Part shown: piece after piece, positions 28,643 through 38,402 of the stretch
Numbering within the stretch: position 1 is the stretch's first letter
Layout of the letters: each line of letters starts with the position of its first letter
From: Arthrobacter alpinus
GTDB taxonomy: Bacteria > Actinomycetota > Actinomycetes > Actinomycetales > Micrococcaceae
Direction: 5' to 3'
NCBI RefSeq assembly: GCF_001294625.1
Contig: NZ_CP012677.1
Coordinates: 992,001-1,056,000, forward strand
Length of the DNA stretch: 64,000 bases
Position numbers and translations under genes: made by a program
The notes under the pieces: generated by a model
Databases searched by the model: none
Seen by the model: only the letters and a program-made list of their open reading frames with translations
Told to the model about the DNA's origin: nothing

Positions 28643-30553
28643 ATGGGCCAGAACATCATCGGCTACCGGGACGAATACCAACGCAGCCTCGATGACCCCG
28701 AGGGGTTCTGGCTCGACGCTGCCCAGGCTGTGGAATGGACGGTTCCCCCTACCCAGGCTTTCGACGGCGGACAAGGGCCCGCAGGTCGCTGGTTCCCGGA
28801 TGGTGAGATGAACACCGCCTACAACGCCCTGGATCGCCACGTTGCGGCCGGCCGTGGCGAGCAACCGGCCCTCATTCATGACTCAGCGATGACAGGCGCC
28901 CAGCGAAGCTATAGCTACAGCGAGCTGACCGATCAGGTGGCCCGCTTCGCCGGCGTGCTCCGGGCCCAGGGCGTGCGCAAGGGGGACCGGGTGCTGATCT
29001 ACATGCCCATGATCCCGGAGGCGGCCATCGCCATGTTGGCGGCAGCACGACTGGGTGCCATCCACTCGGTGGTGTTTGGGGGCTTCGCTGCCAGTGAGCT
29101 GGCCACGCGCCTCAAGGACGCCACACCCGTGGTGCTTGTGACCACCACCGGCGGCCTGGAACCGAACCGCGCCATAGAGTACCTGCCCACGGTTCACGAG
29201 GCGCTCACAAAAGCTGGCACCCCGGAGCTGCCCGTCATCATCAAGCACCGTGAAGGGTTCACCGGGCTGCCGGAGGGCCTTGAGCTGAACTTCACCGACT
29301 GGGACGCCGCGCTCGCCGCTGCTGAACCGGCCGAGTGCGTGCCTGTCAAGGCGAGCGACCCGCTCTACATTCTTTACACCTCCGGCACTACCGGCACGCC
29401 CAAGGGGGTAGTGCGCGACAACGGGGGACACGCCGTCGCACTTCTGTGGACCATGGCCAAGCTGTACAACATTGGGGCCGGGGACGTGTGGTGGACGGCG
29501 TCGGACGTGGGCTGGGTGGTGGGCCACTCCTACATTGTCTACGGACCGCTGCTGGCCGGTGCCACCACGCTCATGTACGAGGGCAAGCCCGTGGGTACCC
29601 CGGACGCCGGCGCGTTCTGGCGCGTCATCGAGGCGCACCGGGTCAAGGCGTTGTTCACGGCGCCGACCGCCCTGCGCGCCATCCGCAAGATGGACCCGGA
29701 GGCTGCACTGCTCAAGAAGTACGACGTCGGCACTCTACAAACGCTGTTTACCGCCGGTGAGCGGTTGGACACCGACACCTACCACTGGGCCAAGAAGGTG
29801 CTCGGGATCCCCGTCGTGGACCACTGGTGGCAGACCGAAACCGGATGGGGCATTGTGGGCAACCCGCAGGGCATGGACCCGCTGCCCATCAAGGCCGGCT
29901 CGCCGTCGCTGCCGCTACCCGGCTACGACCTGCGCATCCTAGACGGGTTCGGGGAGGAAGTGGCTGCCGGGGAGGAGGGCAACATTGTGCTGGCCCTTCC
30001 GCTGCCCCCGGGCACGCTGACCACCTTGTGGGGCAACGACCAGCGCTATGTCGATTCATACTTGGGCGCCTTCCCCGGCTTTTACGCCACCGGGGATTCC
30101 GGCTACCGGGACGGGGACGGCTACGTGTTTGTTATGGGCCGCACGGACGACATCATCAACGTCGCCGGGCACCGGCTGTCCACCGGCGCCATGGAACAAG
30201 TCGTGGGCACTCACCCGGCCGTCGCCGAATGCGCCGTCATCGGTGTGGTCGATGCGCTGAAGGGGCAAAAGGCCATGGGCTTTGTGGTGCTCAAGGCCGG
30301 GGTCTCGATCGATCCGGAGGTGCTGGAGCGCGAGCTGGTGGCGCTGGTGCGGCGCGAGATCGGGCCCGTGGCCGACTTCAAGAACGCCGTCGTTGTGGAT
30401 GCGCTGCCCAAGACCCGTTCCGGGAAGATCCTGCGCAAGACCATGCGCCAGATTGCCGACGGCGAGCAGTACACGGTGCCCTCCACCATTGAGGACCCGG
30501 CCGTCATCGAGGTGTTGGCCCCGCTGCTGCTCGCCACGCGGGCACCACAGTAG
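28643..30553 (+). CDS. prpE: propionyl-CoA synthetase (acyl-CoA synthetase, ANL family)
   Basis: 636 residues from ATG 28643, with GGAG 8 nt upstream; GTG 28625 is a weaker alternative. The AMP-binding loop is LYILYTSGTTGTPKGVVRDN, the aromatic motif VDHWWQTETGWGI, and the hinge and catalytic lysine region TGDSGYRDGDGY to KTRSGKILRKTMR. The W-W-Q-T-E-T-G-W motif and the length are those of propionyl/acetyl-CoA synthetases, and the prp neighbourhood favours propionate. It ends 10 bp from the convergent response regulator gene, leaving no room for a separate terminator. Confidence 0.88.
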   Translation: MGQNIIGYRDEYQRSLDDPEGFWLDAAQAVEWTVPPTQAFDGGQGPAGRWFPDGEMNTAYNALDRHVAAGRGEQPALIHDSAMTGAQRSYSYSELTDQVARFAGVLRAQGVRKGDRVLIYMPMIPEAAIAMLAAARLGAIHSVVFGGFAASELATRLKDATPVVLVTTTGGLEPNRAIEYLPTVHEALTKAGTPELPVIIKHREGFTGLPEGLELNFTDWDAALAAAEPAECVPVKASDPLYILYTSGTTGTPKGVVRDNGGHAVALLWTMAKLYNIGAGDVWWTASDVGWVVGHSYIVYGPLLAGATTLMYEGKPVGTPDAGAFWRVIEAHRVKALFTAPTALRAIRKMDPEAALLKKYDVGTLQTLFTAGERLDTDTYHWAKKVLGIPVVDHWWQTETGWGIVGNPQGMDPLPIKAGSPSLPLPGYDLRILDGFGEEVAAGEEGNIVLALPLPPGTLTTLWGNDQRYVDSYLGAFPGFYATGDSGYRDGDGYVFVMGRTDDIINVAGHRLSTGAMEQVVGTHPAVAECAVIGVVDALKGQKAMGFVVLKAGVSIDPEVLERELVALVRREIGPVADFKNAVVVDALPKTRSGKILRKTMRQIADGEQYTVPSTIEDPAVIEVLAPLLLATRAPQ

Positions 30554-30563
30554 GGGCAGGCCT

Positions 30564-31262
30564 TCACGGTCGGGACCAGCGAAACTCCAATTCGGGCCGG
30601 CCTGGCGAGCCGTGCCGGGGAGCCTTGACAGCCGAGCCGGTCTCCGCCAGGTGGTCCAGGTAGCGTCGGGCCGTGACTCTGGACATGGCCAGCCCTGCCG
30701 CTGCTTCGGTGGCGGATGCTGGCATCGTCTGCGCTCGCAGCCAGTCGGCCACGGCGCCAAGCGTCTGCGGCAGCATACCCTTGGGCAACTGCAGCTTTCC
30801 GGTCGGTCGCAGTGCCGAAAGTGCCCGGTCGATGGCGTCCTGCGAGGTGTGTGTACGGTCCGCCAACACGTCGTGGTAGGCCCGGTAGCTCTCGAGCTTT
30901 TCCCGAAACGCGGCAAAGGTGAAGGGCTTGATCAGGTACGCCGTAATGCCCAGTGCGATGGCCGAGCGCACTACCTGCATGTCCCGCACAGCCGTGATGG
31001 CCACGACATCCGGAACCAGCCCCAGCCCGTGGATGCGCCGCAGCAGGTCCAGCCCGTGCCCGTCGGTCAGGTTCATATCCAGCAGGATTAGCTGAATTGG
31101 GGAGGTGGCCGGGTCGTTGAATGCAGCCAGCGCCGCGCCCATGCCGTGGGCCTCGGCCACCACCTCAAAGCCGTCCAGCCGCCGCACGTAGTCGGCGTGC
31201 GCGGCGAGGGCGATGGGCTCGTCGTCCACCACAAGCACCCGGATTGGTGCGGGGCCGATCAC
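30564..31262 (-). CDS. CitB/DcuR-type response regulator
   Basis: 232 residues. The receiver domain has acidic residues in VVDDEPIAL, the phospho-acceptor Asp in LILLDMNLTDGHG and the conserved Lys in YLIKPFTF. The C-terminal HTH (ASATEAAAGLAMSRVTARRY) is of the CitB/DctR type. The start overlaps the end of the kinase gene (ATGA). It probably activates the neighbouring dctA in response to C4-dicarboxylates or citrate, inferred from the dctA neighbourhood. Confidence 0.9.
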   Translation of the reverse strand: MIGPAPIRVLVVDDEPIALAAHADYVRRLDGFEVVAEAHGMGAALAAFNDPATSPIQLILLDMNLTDGHGLDLLRRIHGLGLVPDVVAITAVRDMQVVRSAIALGITAYLIKPFTFAAFREKLESYRAYHDVLADRTHTSQDAIDRALSALRPTGKLQLPKGMLPQTLGAVADWLRAQTMPASATEAAAGLAMSRVTARRYLDHLAETGSAVKAPRHGSPGRPELEFRWSRP

Positions 31263-32908
31263 GGGGTTGCCTGCGCGGTTCCAGTAGGTGAGCCCGCGGC
31301 GGCCGGTCCGGCGGCGTCCGAGAGGGGCACGACGGCGGTCATGACGGCGCCGCCGTCGTTCTCACCGATGATGGTGCCTCCGAGAGCGGCAGTGGCGCGG
31401 CGAATCAGGGCGATCCCATAACCGCGTCCGCCCGGCACCACCGACGTCTTGCCGGTGGTGCCAATCCTGCCGAGCACATCCAGGTCGGTGGTGGGCAGTC
31501 CCGGTCCGTTGTCGGCGACCGTGATGGTCAGAGCTCCGTCGGCCACCAACAGGTCCACCCACACGGTGGGCCCGGCTGGCCCGCGGGTCCCTCCCGCCCC
31601 GGCGGCCGCGTCGATGGCGTTGTCCACCAGGTTGCCCAACAGCGTCACGAGGTCGCGGGCATCAAGCCTATCCGGAGGCATGGTGCCGGAGGCGGTGAGC
31701 TCAAGGCGCACGCCGCGTTCGTCCGCTTGGGCGCGCTTGCCAAGCAGCAGGGCCGCCAGGAACGGTTCGTCCAGAGTACCCACGGACTCCCCGCCAAGCC
31801 GGACGCTCTCCGAGAGTTCGGCGGCGGCAAAGTCCAGGGCTTCGCCGGCCCGGTCCAGCTCGATCAGGGAGATGATGGCGTGGAGCCGGTTCGCGTGTTC
31901 GTGTGTTTGGGAGCGCAGCGCCTCCACCAGGGTCTGGGTGCTGCTGAGGCTGCCGGCCAGGCTGGTCAGTTCGGTGTGGTCGCGGAAGGTCGCCACCGTC
32001 CCGGCGGGGGTGCTGCTGCCCGGGGCCCGGGCGGGGCGCTGGCTGACCACCAGCAGCCGGTCCCCGGCAAGGTGGACCTCGTCTGTGGCGGTGCGCCCGC
32101 TGCGCAGCAACTCCCGGAGCGAGCCGGGCAGGTCTAGGGCGTCCAGCTGCGGCGATGCGGCGGGGTCTATGCCCAGCAGCAGGGCTGCGTGGTCGTTGTA
32201 CAGCACCATGGTGCCGCCAGTGTCGACCAGGACTAGGCCCTCGCGCACCGAATGCAGTACAGATTCGTAGTAGGCGAACAGCTGCCCGAGCTCCGCGGGC
32301 CCCCAGCCGAAGGTCACACGCTTGAGGTAGCGGCCCAGGGTCCATGCAGCCAGCGAGCCAGCGAGCAGCAGCGCTGCTGCCAGGCCCAGCACCTCCGGCA
32401 GCCTGGCCGCGGCCAGCACCTCGACGTTGTGCACTGTCACCCCGGCGGACACCATGCCCACCACCGTACCGGCCGCATCCTTGATGGGCACGATCGCCCG
32501 CACGGAGGGCCCCAGTGTGCCGGCCGTAGTCTCAACAAAGGCCTGGCCCGCCTGCGCCTGCTTGATCGATCCGGAGTAGGTGCCTCCGATCCGGGCCGGG
32601 TCCGGGTGGGTCCAGCGCACCCCGTCCGGGCTCATCATGGTGACAAAATCGACGCCGGCGTTGCCCATGGCGGCCCGGGCCCAGGGCTGCAGCACGGCGG
32701 AGGGGTCCGGCGACGCCGCGGCCGCCACAGCCAGGGGCGAATCCGCCATGGATGTGGCGACGGAGAGCATGCGCTGACGGGTCTGCTCATAGCTGCGGGA
32801 GCCGGCGTCGGAGACCATGACAGCGGCAAAGGCCGCAGTCAGTACGACGGTGAACAGCAGGTTCCCCAGAAACAGCCTGCGGGCAATGCTCCAGCGGTGC
32901 CACAACAT
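31259..32908 (-). CDS. CitA/DcuS-type sensor histidine kinase
   Basis: 549 residues from ATG 32908 (MLWHRWSIARRLF), chosen over upstream starts because the first transmembrane helix begins at once and AAAGG precedes it. The order is TM1 (about 9-31), an extracytoplasmic PAS-like sensor, TM2 (about 180-200), a cytoplasmic PAS, the DHp motif SQTHEHANRLHAI with the phospho-His, then HATPase (DNAIDAAAG, VADNGPGLP, GRGYGIALI). This is the layout of citrate/C4-dicarboxylate sensors. It is divergent from dctA across a 127-bp gap. Confidence 0.9.
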   Translation of the reverse strand: MLWHRWSIARRLFLGNLLFTVVLTAAFAAVMVSDAGSRSYEQTRQRMLSVATSMADSPLAVAAAASPDPSAVLQPWARAAMGNAGVDFVTMMSPDGVRWTHPDPARIGGTYSGSIKQAQAGQAFVETTAGTLGPSVRAIVPIKDAAGTVVGMVSAGVTVHNVEVLAAARLPEVLGLAAALLLAGSLAAWTLGRYLKRVTFGWGPAELGQLFAYYESVLHSVREGLVLVDTGGTMVLYNDHAALLLGIDPAASPQLDALDLPGSLRELLRSGRTATDEVHLAGDRLLVVSQRPARAPGSSTPAGTVATFRDHTELTSLAGSLSSTQTLVEALRSQTHEHANRLHAIISLIELDRAGEALDFAAAELSESVRLGGESVGTLDEPFLAALLLGKRAQADERGVRLELTASGTMPPDRLDARDLVTLLGNLVDNAIDAAAGAGGTRGPAGPTVWVDLLVADGALTITVADNGPGLPTTDLDVLGRIGTTGKTSVVPGGRGYGIALIRRATAALGGTIIGENDGGAVMTAVVPLSDAAGPAAAGSPTGTAQATP

Positions 32909-33035
32909 GGAAAAACCTTTCGTGCGACCAATATGAACACAACCGTGAGGCGGGTCACTTTCCCGGGCAGTCTTGTGTGAGGCGGATCGCATGCCACCTA
33001 CCAATGCTAACCACCGAAGATCACAAGGAGTGACC

Positions 33036-34418
33036 ATGAGCTCTCAACGAAGAGGGACGCCCGCCGCGGCCAAGCGCCGCCGGCTGGACAAGACCCACTG
33101 GCTGTACATCGCCGTCATCGCGGCCGTGGTCCTGGGGGCGGCCATCGGATTGCTGGCCCCCGAGACCGGGAAGGCGCTCAAACCGCTGGGGACCATGTTC
33201 ATTGCCCTGATCAAGATGGTCATTGCGCCGATCATCTTCTGCACCCTGGTGCTCGGTGTCGGCTCCATCGCCAAGGCCGCCACTGTGGGCAAGGTGGGCG
33301 GGCTGGCGCTGCTGTACTTCATGACGATGTCCACCGTCGCGCTGGGCATCGGGCTGGTGGTGGGCAACATCATCCACCCCGGCTCCGGACTGCACCTGAA
33401 GCCGTACTCGGCAGCCGCCTCCGCCGATGAAAACCCGACCGTGAAATTCCTCATGGGCATGATCCCGGGCGATATCCCGGTGCTGCCGACCCTGGTCCTG
33501 GCCTTGCTAGTGGGCTTTGCGCTGCAGTCCCTGGGCCAGGCAGGCGAGCCCGTGCTCAATGGTGTCCGGCACATCCAAAAAGTCGTGTTCAAGCTGATGA
33601 TGATGATCATGTGGGTGGCCCCTGTGGGCGCCTTCGGTGCCATTGCCGCAGTCGTCGGTGCCACCGGCTGGGCCGCGATCGGCTCCATGGCCATCCTGAT
33701 GGGCGCCTTCTACCTGACCTGCGCCCTGTTCATCGTGATCATCCTCGGTTCGATCCTGCGCCTGGTCACCGGCCTGAACATCTTCACCCTGATGCGCTAT
33801 CTGGCCCGCGAATACCTGTTGATCTTCGCCACCTCCTCCTCCGAGTCGGCTCTGCCGCGCCTGATGGCGAAGATGGAGCACGCCGGCGTGTCCAAACCAG
33901 TCGTGGGCATCACCGTCCCCACCGGCTACTCCTTCAACCTTGACGGCACCGCCATCTACCTGACCATGAGCGCGTTGTTCATCTCCACCGCCATGGGCAT
34001 CCCGATGAACCTGGGTGAGCAGATCGGGCTGCTGGTGTTCATGGTGATCGCCTCCAAGGGCGCCGCTGGCGTGACCGGGGCCGGGCTGGCCACACTGGCC
34101 GCCGGGCTCGCCGCGCACAAGCCGATCCTGCTCGACGGCATGGGCGTGATCGTGGGAATCGACAAGTTTATGTCCGAGGCAAGGGCCCTGACCAACTTCA
34201 CCGGCAACGCCGTCGCCACCTTGCTCATCGGCAAGTGGACTCATGAACTGGACCTGGACCAGGCCCGTGCCGTGCTCTCCGGCCAGGACCCCTTCAATGA
34301 GGAATCCATGGACGACGGAGACCACGGCTCCGCGGGTGGGGACAGCGCCAGCGCCACGGCAGAAGGCTCCGCGGTTCCCGTTGCGCACGACGACGAAAGG
34401 GTTCCGGCCGGGGTGTAA
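33036..34418 (+). CDS. dctA: C4-dicarboxylate:cation symporter DctA
   Basis: 460 residues from ATG 33036 (AAGGAG 5 nt upstream). DAACS/SLC1-type carrier: hydrophobic throughout, with the serine-rich hairpin region FATSSSESALPRLMAKM and the substrate-site stretches VPTGYSFNLDGTAIYLTM and SKGAAGVTGAGLATLAAGLA. These are DctA hallmarks (succinate, fumarate, malate uptake). It is divergently arranged with the CitA-type kinase, the usual regulatory pairing. The acidic, Ser/Ala-rich C-terminal tail is cytoplasmic. Confidence 0.92.
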   Translation: MSSQRRGTPAAAKRRRLDKTHWLYIAVIAAVVLGAAIGLLAPETGKALKPLGTMFIALIKMVIAPIIFCTLVLGVGSIAKAATVGKVGGLALLYFMTMSTVALGIGLVVGNIIHPGSGLHLKPYSAAASADENPTVKFLMGMIPGDIPVLPTLVLALLVGFALQSLGQAGEPVLNGVRHIQKVVFKLMMMIMWVAPVGAFGAIAAVVGATGWAAIGSMAILMGAFYLTCALFIVIILGSILRLVTGLNIFTLMRYLAREYLLIFATSSSESALPRLMAKMEHAGVSKPVVGITVPTGYSFNLDGTAIYLTMSALFISTAMGIPMNLGEQIGLLVFMVIASKGAAGVTGAGLATLAAGLAAHKPILLDGMGVIVGIDKFMSEARALTNFTGNAVATLLIGKWTHELDLDQARAVLSGQDPFNEESMDDGDHGSAGGDSASATAEGSAVPVAHDDERVPAGV

Positions 34419-34448
34419 ATCGTGCCGACAAGCGACGGTGTTCTGCCA

Positions 34449-34510
34449 CGGGGGCCGTTGTGGTGATTCGCCGCTGGCCGGCCACCGGCGAATCACCACA
34501 ACGGCCCCCG
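34449..34510. terminator. perfect 25-bp inverted repeat between convergent genes
   Basis: The arm 34449-34473 (CGGGGGCCGTTGTGGTGATT plus CGCCG) is an exact reverse complement of 34486-34510. The 12-nt centre itself contains TGGCCGGCCA. It sits between convergent dctA and the second symporter and probably terminates both, though no T-run follows. Such length and perfection also fit a dispersed intergenic palindrome. Confidence 0.65.
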
Positions 34511-34553
34511 GGCTTCGCCAAGCCGTCCGAAACGGCAGGGTAGGCGGAGGGAG

Positions 34554-35903
34554 TTACTGGGCCAGGGCGTGTACTTCGGCCTCGCTACCCTCCGCCGGTG
34601 CCACCGTCTCGTCCGCAGGATCTTGTACCTGCGTGCCGAGGTGGCCGCGGGTGAGTTTATTCATGATGAGCGCGATCGCGCCGTCGCCGGTGACGTTCGT
34701 TGCCGTCCCGAAGCTGTCCAGGGCGATGTACGCCGCAAACATCAGGCCCACCTCGACCTCTCCGAAGCCGAGCATCTGCGCGAGCAGGCCCGCGGCGGCG
34801 GCGATGGCGCCGCCGGGTACGCCCGGGGCGGCGATCATCATGACGCCGAGCATCAGGATGAACGGAAGATAGGCCCCGAAGGAGACGTCGCCACCGGTGA
34901 GAAGCAGTACGGCGATCGAGAAGCAGGTGATCTTCACCATCGAGCCGGACAGGTGGATCGTGGCGCACAACGGGATAACGAAACCGGCAACCGAGTCCGA
35001 CACGCCGTTCTTCTTGGCCGAGGCGAGCGTGACCGGAATCGTTGCGGCGGACGAGGACGTGCCAAGTGCCGTGAAGTAGGCGTCGCGCATGTTCCACAGT
35101 GCCTTGAACGGGTTGATGCCGGACATCCCGCCCGCCACCGAGTACTGGGCGAGCAGGACGATGAAGGTCAGCCCAAAGGACACAAGTGCCACGAGAAGGA
35201 ACTTCGTAACGACAGTCATCGCCGAACCGCTCGCTGAGAGATCCATGAAGATGCCGAAGATGAACAATGGCAGGGCGGGCACGATGATGCGCCGGATCAC
35301 GGACTCGATGACGGTGCGGAACTCGACGGCTCCGCGAAAAAGAACCTTGCTGTGGAAAGCCGTGATGCCAATACCGAGGATGAAAGCGAGCATGAGTGCG
35401 CTCATGACACCGATCACCGGCGGCAGGACGATCTCTGTCGCCGACTCACCTGCGCTGGCCACCACTGTGAGGTACGGCGTGAAACCGGAACCCGACTCTT
35501 CGCCGAACCCTTCAAGTCCGCCGCCTGAGAGCGTCGAGGTGAACAGCCACCGGCTCACGAAGTAGGCGAGCAGTCCGGCGAGGACCGTGGAGCCATACGC
35601 GATCATGGCCGTGATCCCGAGCCACTTCCCGGCACCCTTGCCAAGTTCGGCGATTGCGGGCATGACCAGCCCCAAGATGATCAATGGAACGACAAAGCCC
35701 AGGAAACCCGAGAAGATCGAATTGTAGGTCAGGAACACCCCGCCGAGCCACACTGGCATGACGGGGCCGGTCAGAATACCCAAAACAATGGCGATGATAA
35801 TCCAGCCGAGCAGGGGGATCGATTTCAGCAGCTTCAAGGTGGTCCTCAGGTCGGAGGGATCGGGACGCGCGGGTATGCGCAAGGTGTTTGTGGCGCCGGA
35901 CAC
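34554..35903 (-). CDS. dicarboxylate/amino acid:cation symporter (DAACS family)
   Basis: 449 residues from GTG 35903. Eight or more hydrophobic segments are seen, with the SLC1 features ALGTSSSAATIPVTLASAKK, FVIPLCATIHLSGSMVKI and AAPGVPGGAIAAAAGLL, plus AAYIALDSFGTATNVTGDGA near the end. It differs from dctA nearby in the key motifs (NLDGT is replaced by HLSGS), so the substrate is probably different, perhaps glutamate/aspartate or serine/threonine. It is convergent with dctA. Confidence 0.85.
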   Translation of the reverse strand: MSGATNTLRIPARPDPSDLRTTLKLLKSIPLLGWIIIAIVLGILTGPVMPVWLGGVFLTYNSIFSGFLGFVVPLIILGLVMPAIAELGKGAGKWLGITAMIAYGSTVLAGLLAYFVSRWLFTSTLSGGGLEGFGEESGSGFTPYLTVVASAGESATEIVLPPVIGVMSALMLAFILGIGITAFHSKVLFRGAVEFRTVIESVIRRIIVPALPLFIFGIFMDLSASGSAMTVVTKFLLVALVSFGLTFIVLLAQYSVAGGMSGINPFKALWNMRDAYFTALGTSSSAATIPVTLASAKKNGVSDSVAGFVIPLCATIHLSGSMVKITCFSIAVLLLTGGDVSFGAYLPFILMLGVMMIAAPGVPGGAIAAAAGLLAQMLGFGEVEVGLMFAAYIALDSFGTATNVTGDGAIALIMNKLTRGHLGTQVQDPADETVAPAEGSEAEVHALAQ

Positions 35904-35973
35904 GCCTGAGCAATACTAGACGGTGTGGGGCAGAGCACGTAATCGGCTGCGGGGTTAGCGCATGGATTGCCGG

Positions 35974-37647
35974 CTATTTGGCGGAAACCGCGGGCGTGCC
36001 AAAAAGGCCCGGATTCTTGGCCGACTTCGGCTTGCGCACGTGAGTGCCCCACTTGTAGGTCAGTAGCGTCAGGGACAGCTGGATCGGGAACGCGATGGCT
36101 GGGACGCCGCCGGAAATCAGGCAGATAAGCACCGGCAGTAATACGATCAGCGTCAGGTCCGGCCCGATCAAAAAGGACCTGATGGCGCCGGTGGGTATGG
36201 GCCCGGTGGGGGATGCGACCGCGGGCATGTTCCAGTCGGGGGCCGGACGGAAGCCTGCCCGCAGGGTGGCCGCACCCAGACCCGGGCCGGCCAGCAGGGA
36301 CAGCACCAGTAGCGCGGGGGAGCCCACCCCCAGGGCGAGCAGCAGCCCGAAGCAGACCGGAGCCCACACGGTCATGACCGTCGCGGGAACCACGTAGTGG
36401 ACCAGACGCACCGTCTTGGCCGGCAGGGGCATCAGGGCGTCAACGGCTGGGTTGCCGGCAGAAAAGCGGGCCGTTGCGCCCATGGTTGTCGCCGCAATGT
36501 AGGCGCACAAGAACACCGCCACGGCGATCAGCACGGCATTGCCGAGGAACTCCACGGATGCCAGCGAGGCGGGAATGACTGCCAGCACCACCACCCGCAG
36601 CAACATGGCGGGGGAGCGCAACGCCATGGTGGCGTGGGTGCTGATCAGCGTCTTCACGCTGCGCGAAAGCAAGGTGCCGTTTTTGAAGATCAGCTTGAGC
36701 CGGATTCTGCTGGAGCCCGTGGAGGGTGCGGCGCCTAGGGACCGGGAGAGTTCGGTGGCGTCCATGGACAGCAGTGAACCGGCCGCGTAGGCGCCGGCGG
36801 CGGCGCTGGACTTCAGCGCGGACGTGGTGATCCGCTCCAAGTTCAGGTACACCAGGGCCAGCAGCCCCAGTGCCAGGGCCACCAACAGCAGGGGCCACAT
36901 GGCGCCGTCGGCCACCAACAGGGGCCAGCTGGTGGGCAGGTATTCCAGCCATGCCGTGTTGGCGCCGGTGATGGCGCCGGCGCCGGCCACATTGTTGTAC
37001 AGGGCCGTGGCCACCAGGGTCAGCGGGGCGAGCACGGTGATGGTGCCGGTGACCTTTTTCAGCCACTTGCCCGATCCGGTGATCTGGCACCAGGCGGCCA
37101 GGCCGAACAGCAGCCATGCCAGGCCGATGCCGCACAGGGCCGCCAGGGCAATGCTGCCCGGGGTAGGGGAGAAAGCCATGCCCAAAGCCAGGGGGACGGC
37201 CACGGCGATGGCCGCCCCTGTCGGCCAAAGTAGCGACTTCAAGAACCCCGGCTGGATGAACCCCCGGCGGCGCACGGGCAGTCCCAGCCACCAAGCAGTT
37301 TGCGGCAGGGTCATGGCCACCGGACCCATGTTCATTTCCACCGACAGCAGGGCCGCGGCCAGCGTCAGCAGCACGGTGGCGCTGGCCTGCAGCAGTGTCA
37401 CCGAGTGAAAACCGGGGGCGACGGCGGAGGCCAGCAGCACCGATTCGTCTCCCACGCCCAGGCTGTGGCGCAGTGCAACGATGAGCGCCCCGGCCATAGT
37501 CAGCAGCGTCAGGGCACCGAGGAGGGAGGTATAGACCTCGGAAATGAGCTCCATGAGCCCGCCTTGGGTGCGGCTGAGCCCGGCCCGGAATGTGTACTGG
37601 CGGATTTCCTTGGCGGAGAAGCGTTCGCTGGTTTGCATATTTGCCAT
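35974..37647 (-). CDS. multi-spanning ABC-exporter permease-like protein (DUF6297 type)
   Basis: About 557 residues with roughly 12 hydrophobic segments. It has no ATPase motif of its own and is preceded at 13 bp by an ABC ATPase gene on the same strand, so it is probably the membrane half of an exporter. The start could be TTG 37653, ATG 37647 or ATG 37638; none has a strong ribosome site. The DUF6297 name is from memory. Substrate unknown. Confidence 0.75.
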   Translation of the reverse strand: MANMQTSERFSAKEIRQYTFRAGLSRTQGGLMELISEVYTSLLGALTLLTMAGALIVALRHSLGVGDESVLLASAVAPGFHSVTLLQASATVLLTLAAALLSVEMNMGPVAMTLPQTAWWLGLPVRRRGFIQPGFLKSLLWPTGAAIAVAVPLALGMAFSPTPGSIALAALCGIGLAWLLFGLAAWCQITGSGKWLKKVTGTITVLAPLTLVATALYNNVAGAGAITGANTAWLEYLPTSWPLLVADGAMWPLLLVALALGLLALVYLNLERITTSALKSSAAAGAYAAGSLLSMDATELSRSLGAAPSTGSSRIRLKLIFKNGTLLSRSVKTLISTHATMALRSPAMLLRVVVLAVIPASLASVEFLGNAVLIAVAVFLCAYIAATTMGATARFSAGNPAVDALMPLPAKTVRLVHYVVPATVMTVWAPVCFGLLLALGVGSPALLVLSLLAGPGLGAATLRAGFRPAPDWNMPAVASPTGPIPTGAIRSFLIGPDLTLIVLLPVLICLISGGVPAIAFPIQLSLTLLTYKWGTHVRKPKSAKNPGLFGTPAVSAK

Positions 37648-37659
37648 GGTCAAGGGGGC

Positions 37660-38397
37660 CTAGTCCGTGTGCGGGTTCTCGGAGGAGATTGCCACGGCCG
37701 CCTGGGCTGGAGTCATGGCGTGGATGGTGTCGGCGATGAACAACGCCTTCGTGGCCACTGTGGACAGGAAATCAGGGTCGTGGGTGACCACCAGCAATGC
37801 CAGCCCCTCGTCTACCTCGGCCCGCAATCGGGTGGCGAGGCGGTGCCGCATGGCCGTGTCCAGCCGCTGCTCCGGTTCGTCTAGGACCAGCAGGGAGCGG
37901 GGGCGCACAAACGCCGAAGCCAGCAGCATCCGCCGTCGCTGTCCCGAGGAAAGGTTGTACGGCCGGGACGTGGCCAAGGCGGCAAGGCCAAAGAACTCCA
38001 GCTCGGAGGCGATCACTTCCTCAACGTCCTGTACCCCGTGCCCCGCGGAGACAATAGCTAAGTGTTCCTCCACGGTGAGGGCGGGGAAGAAGGCGTCGTC
38101 GTCAAAGACCACCGCCACTTCGCGGCGGAAGTCCAGGGTCCTGTCGTCCACTTCCGCGCCGTTGATCAAAGCGGTTCCGGAGACGGCCTCGAGCTGGCCC
38201 ACCACGGTTTTCACCACTGTGGACTTCCCGGCGCCGTTCGGGCCCACCAGGGCCAGTGCCTGCCCGGCGTGCAGGCTGAAACTGACCACCCCGCACACTG
38301 CTGTGGTGCCGTAACCGGCCTGCAATTTTTCGGCGCGGACCACATCTTTGCGCCGTGGGACAGTGGTGTTGGCGGGGCTCGTTACTTTGCTCATCAT
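37660..38397 (-). CDS. ABC transporter ATP-binding protein
   Basis: 245 residues from ATG 38397 (or 38394). Walker A is GPNGAGKSTVVK, the ABC signature is the variant LSSGQRRRMLLA, Walker B is SLLVLDEPEQRLD, and the switch His is in VTHDPDF. It pairs with the following permease. No ribosome site precedes the ATG, but TATACT ends 5 nt before it, which suggests leaderless transcription. It is divergent from parA. Confidence 0.88.
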   Translation of the reverse strand: MMSKVTSPANTTVPRRKDVVRAEKLQAGYGTTAVCGVVSFSLHAGQALALVGPNGAGKSTVVKTVVGQLEAVSGTALINGAEVDDRTLDFRREVAVVFDDDAFFPALTVEEHLAIVSAGHGVQDVEEVIASELEFFGLAALATSRPYNLSSGQRRRMLLASAFVRPRSLLVLDEPEQRLDTAMRHRLATRLRAEVDEGLALLVVTHDPDFLSTVATKALFIADTIHAMTPAQAAVAISSENPHTD

Positions 38398-38402
38398 TTC
38401 GA

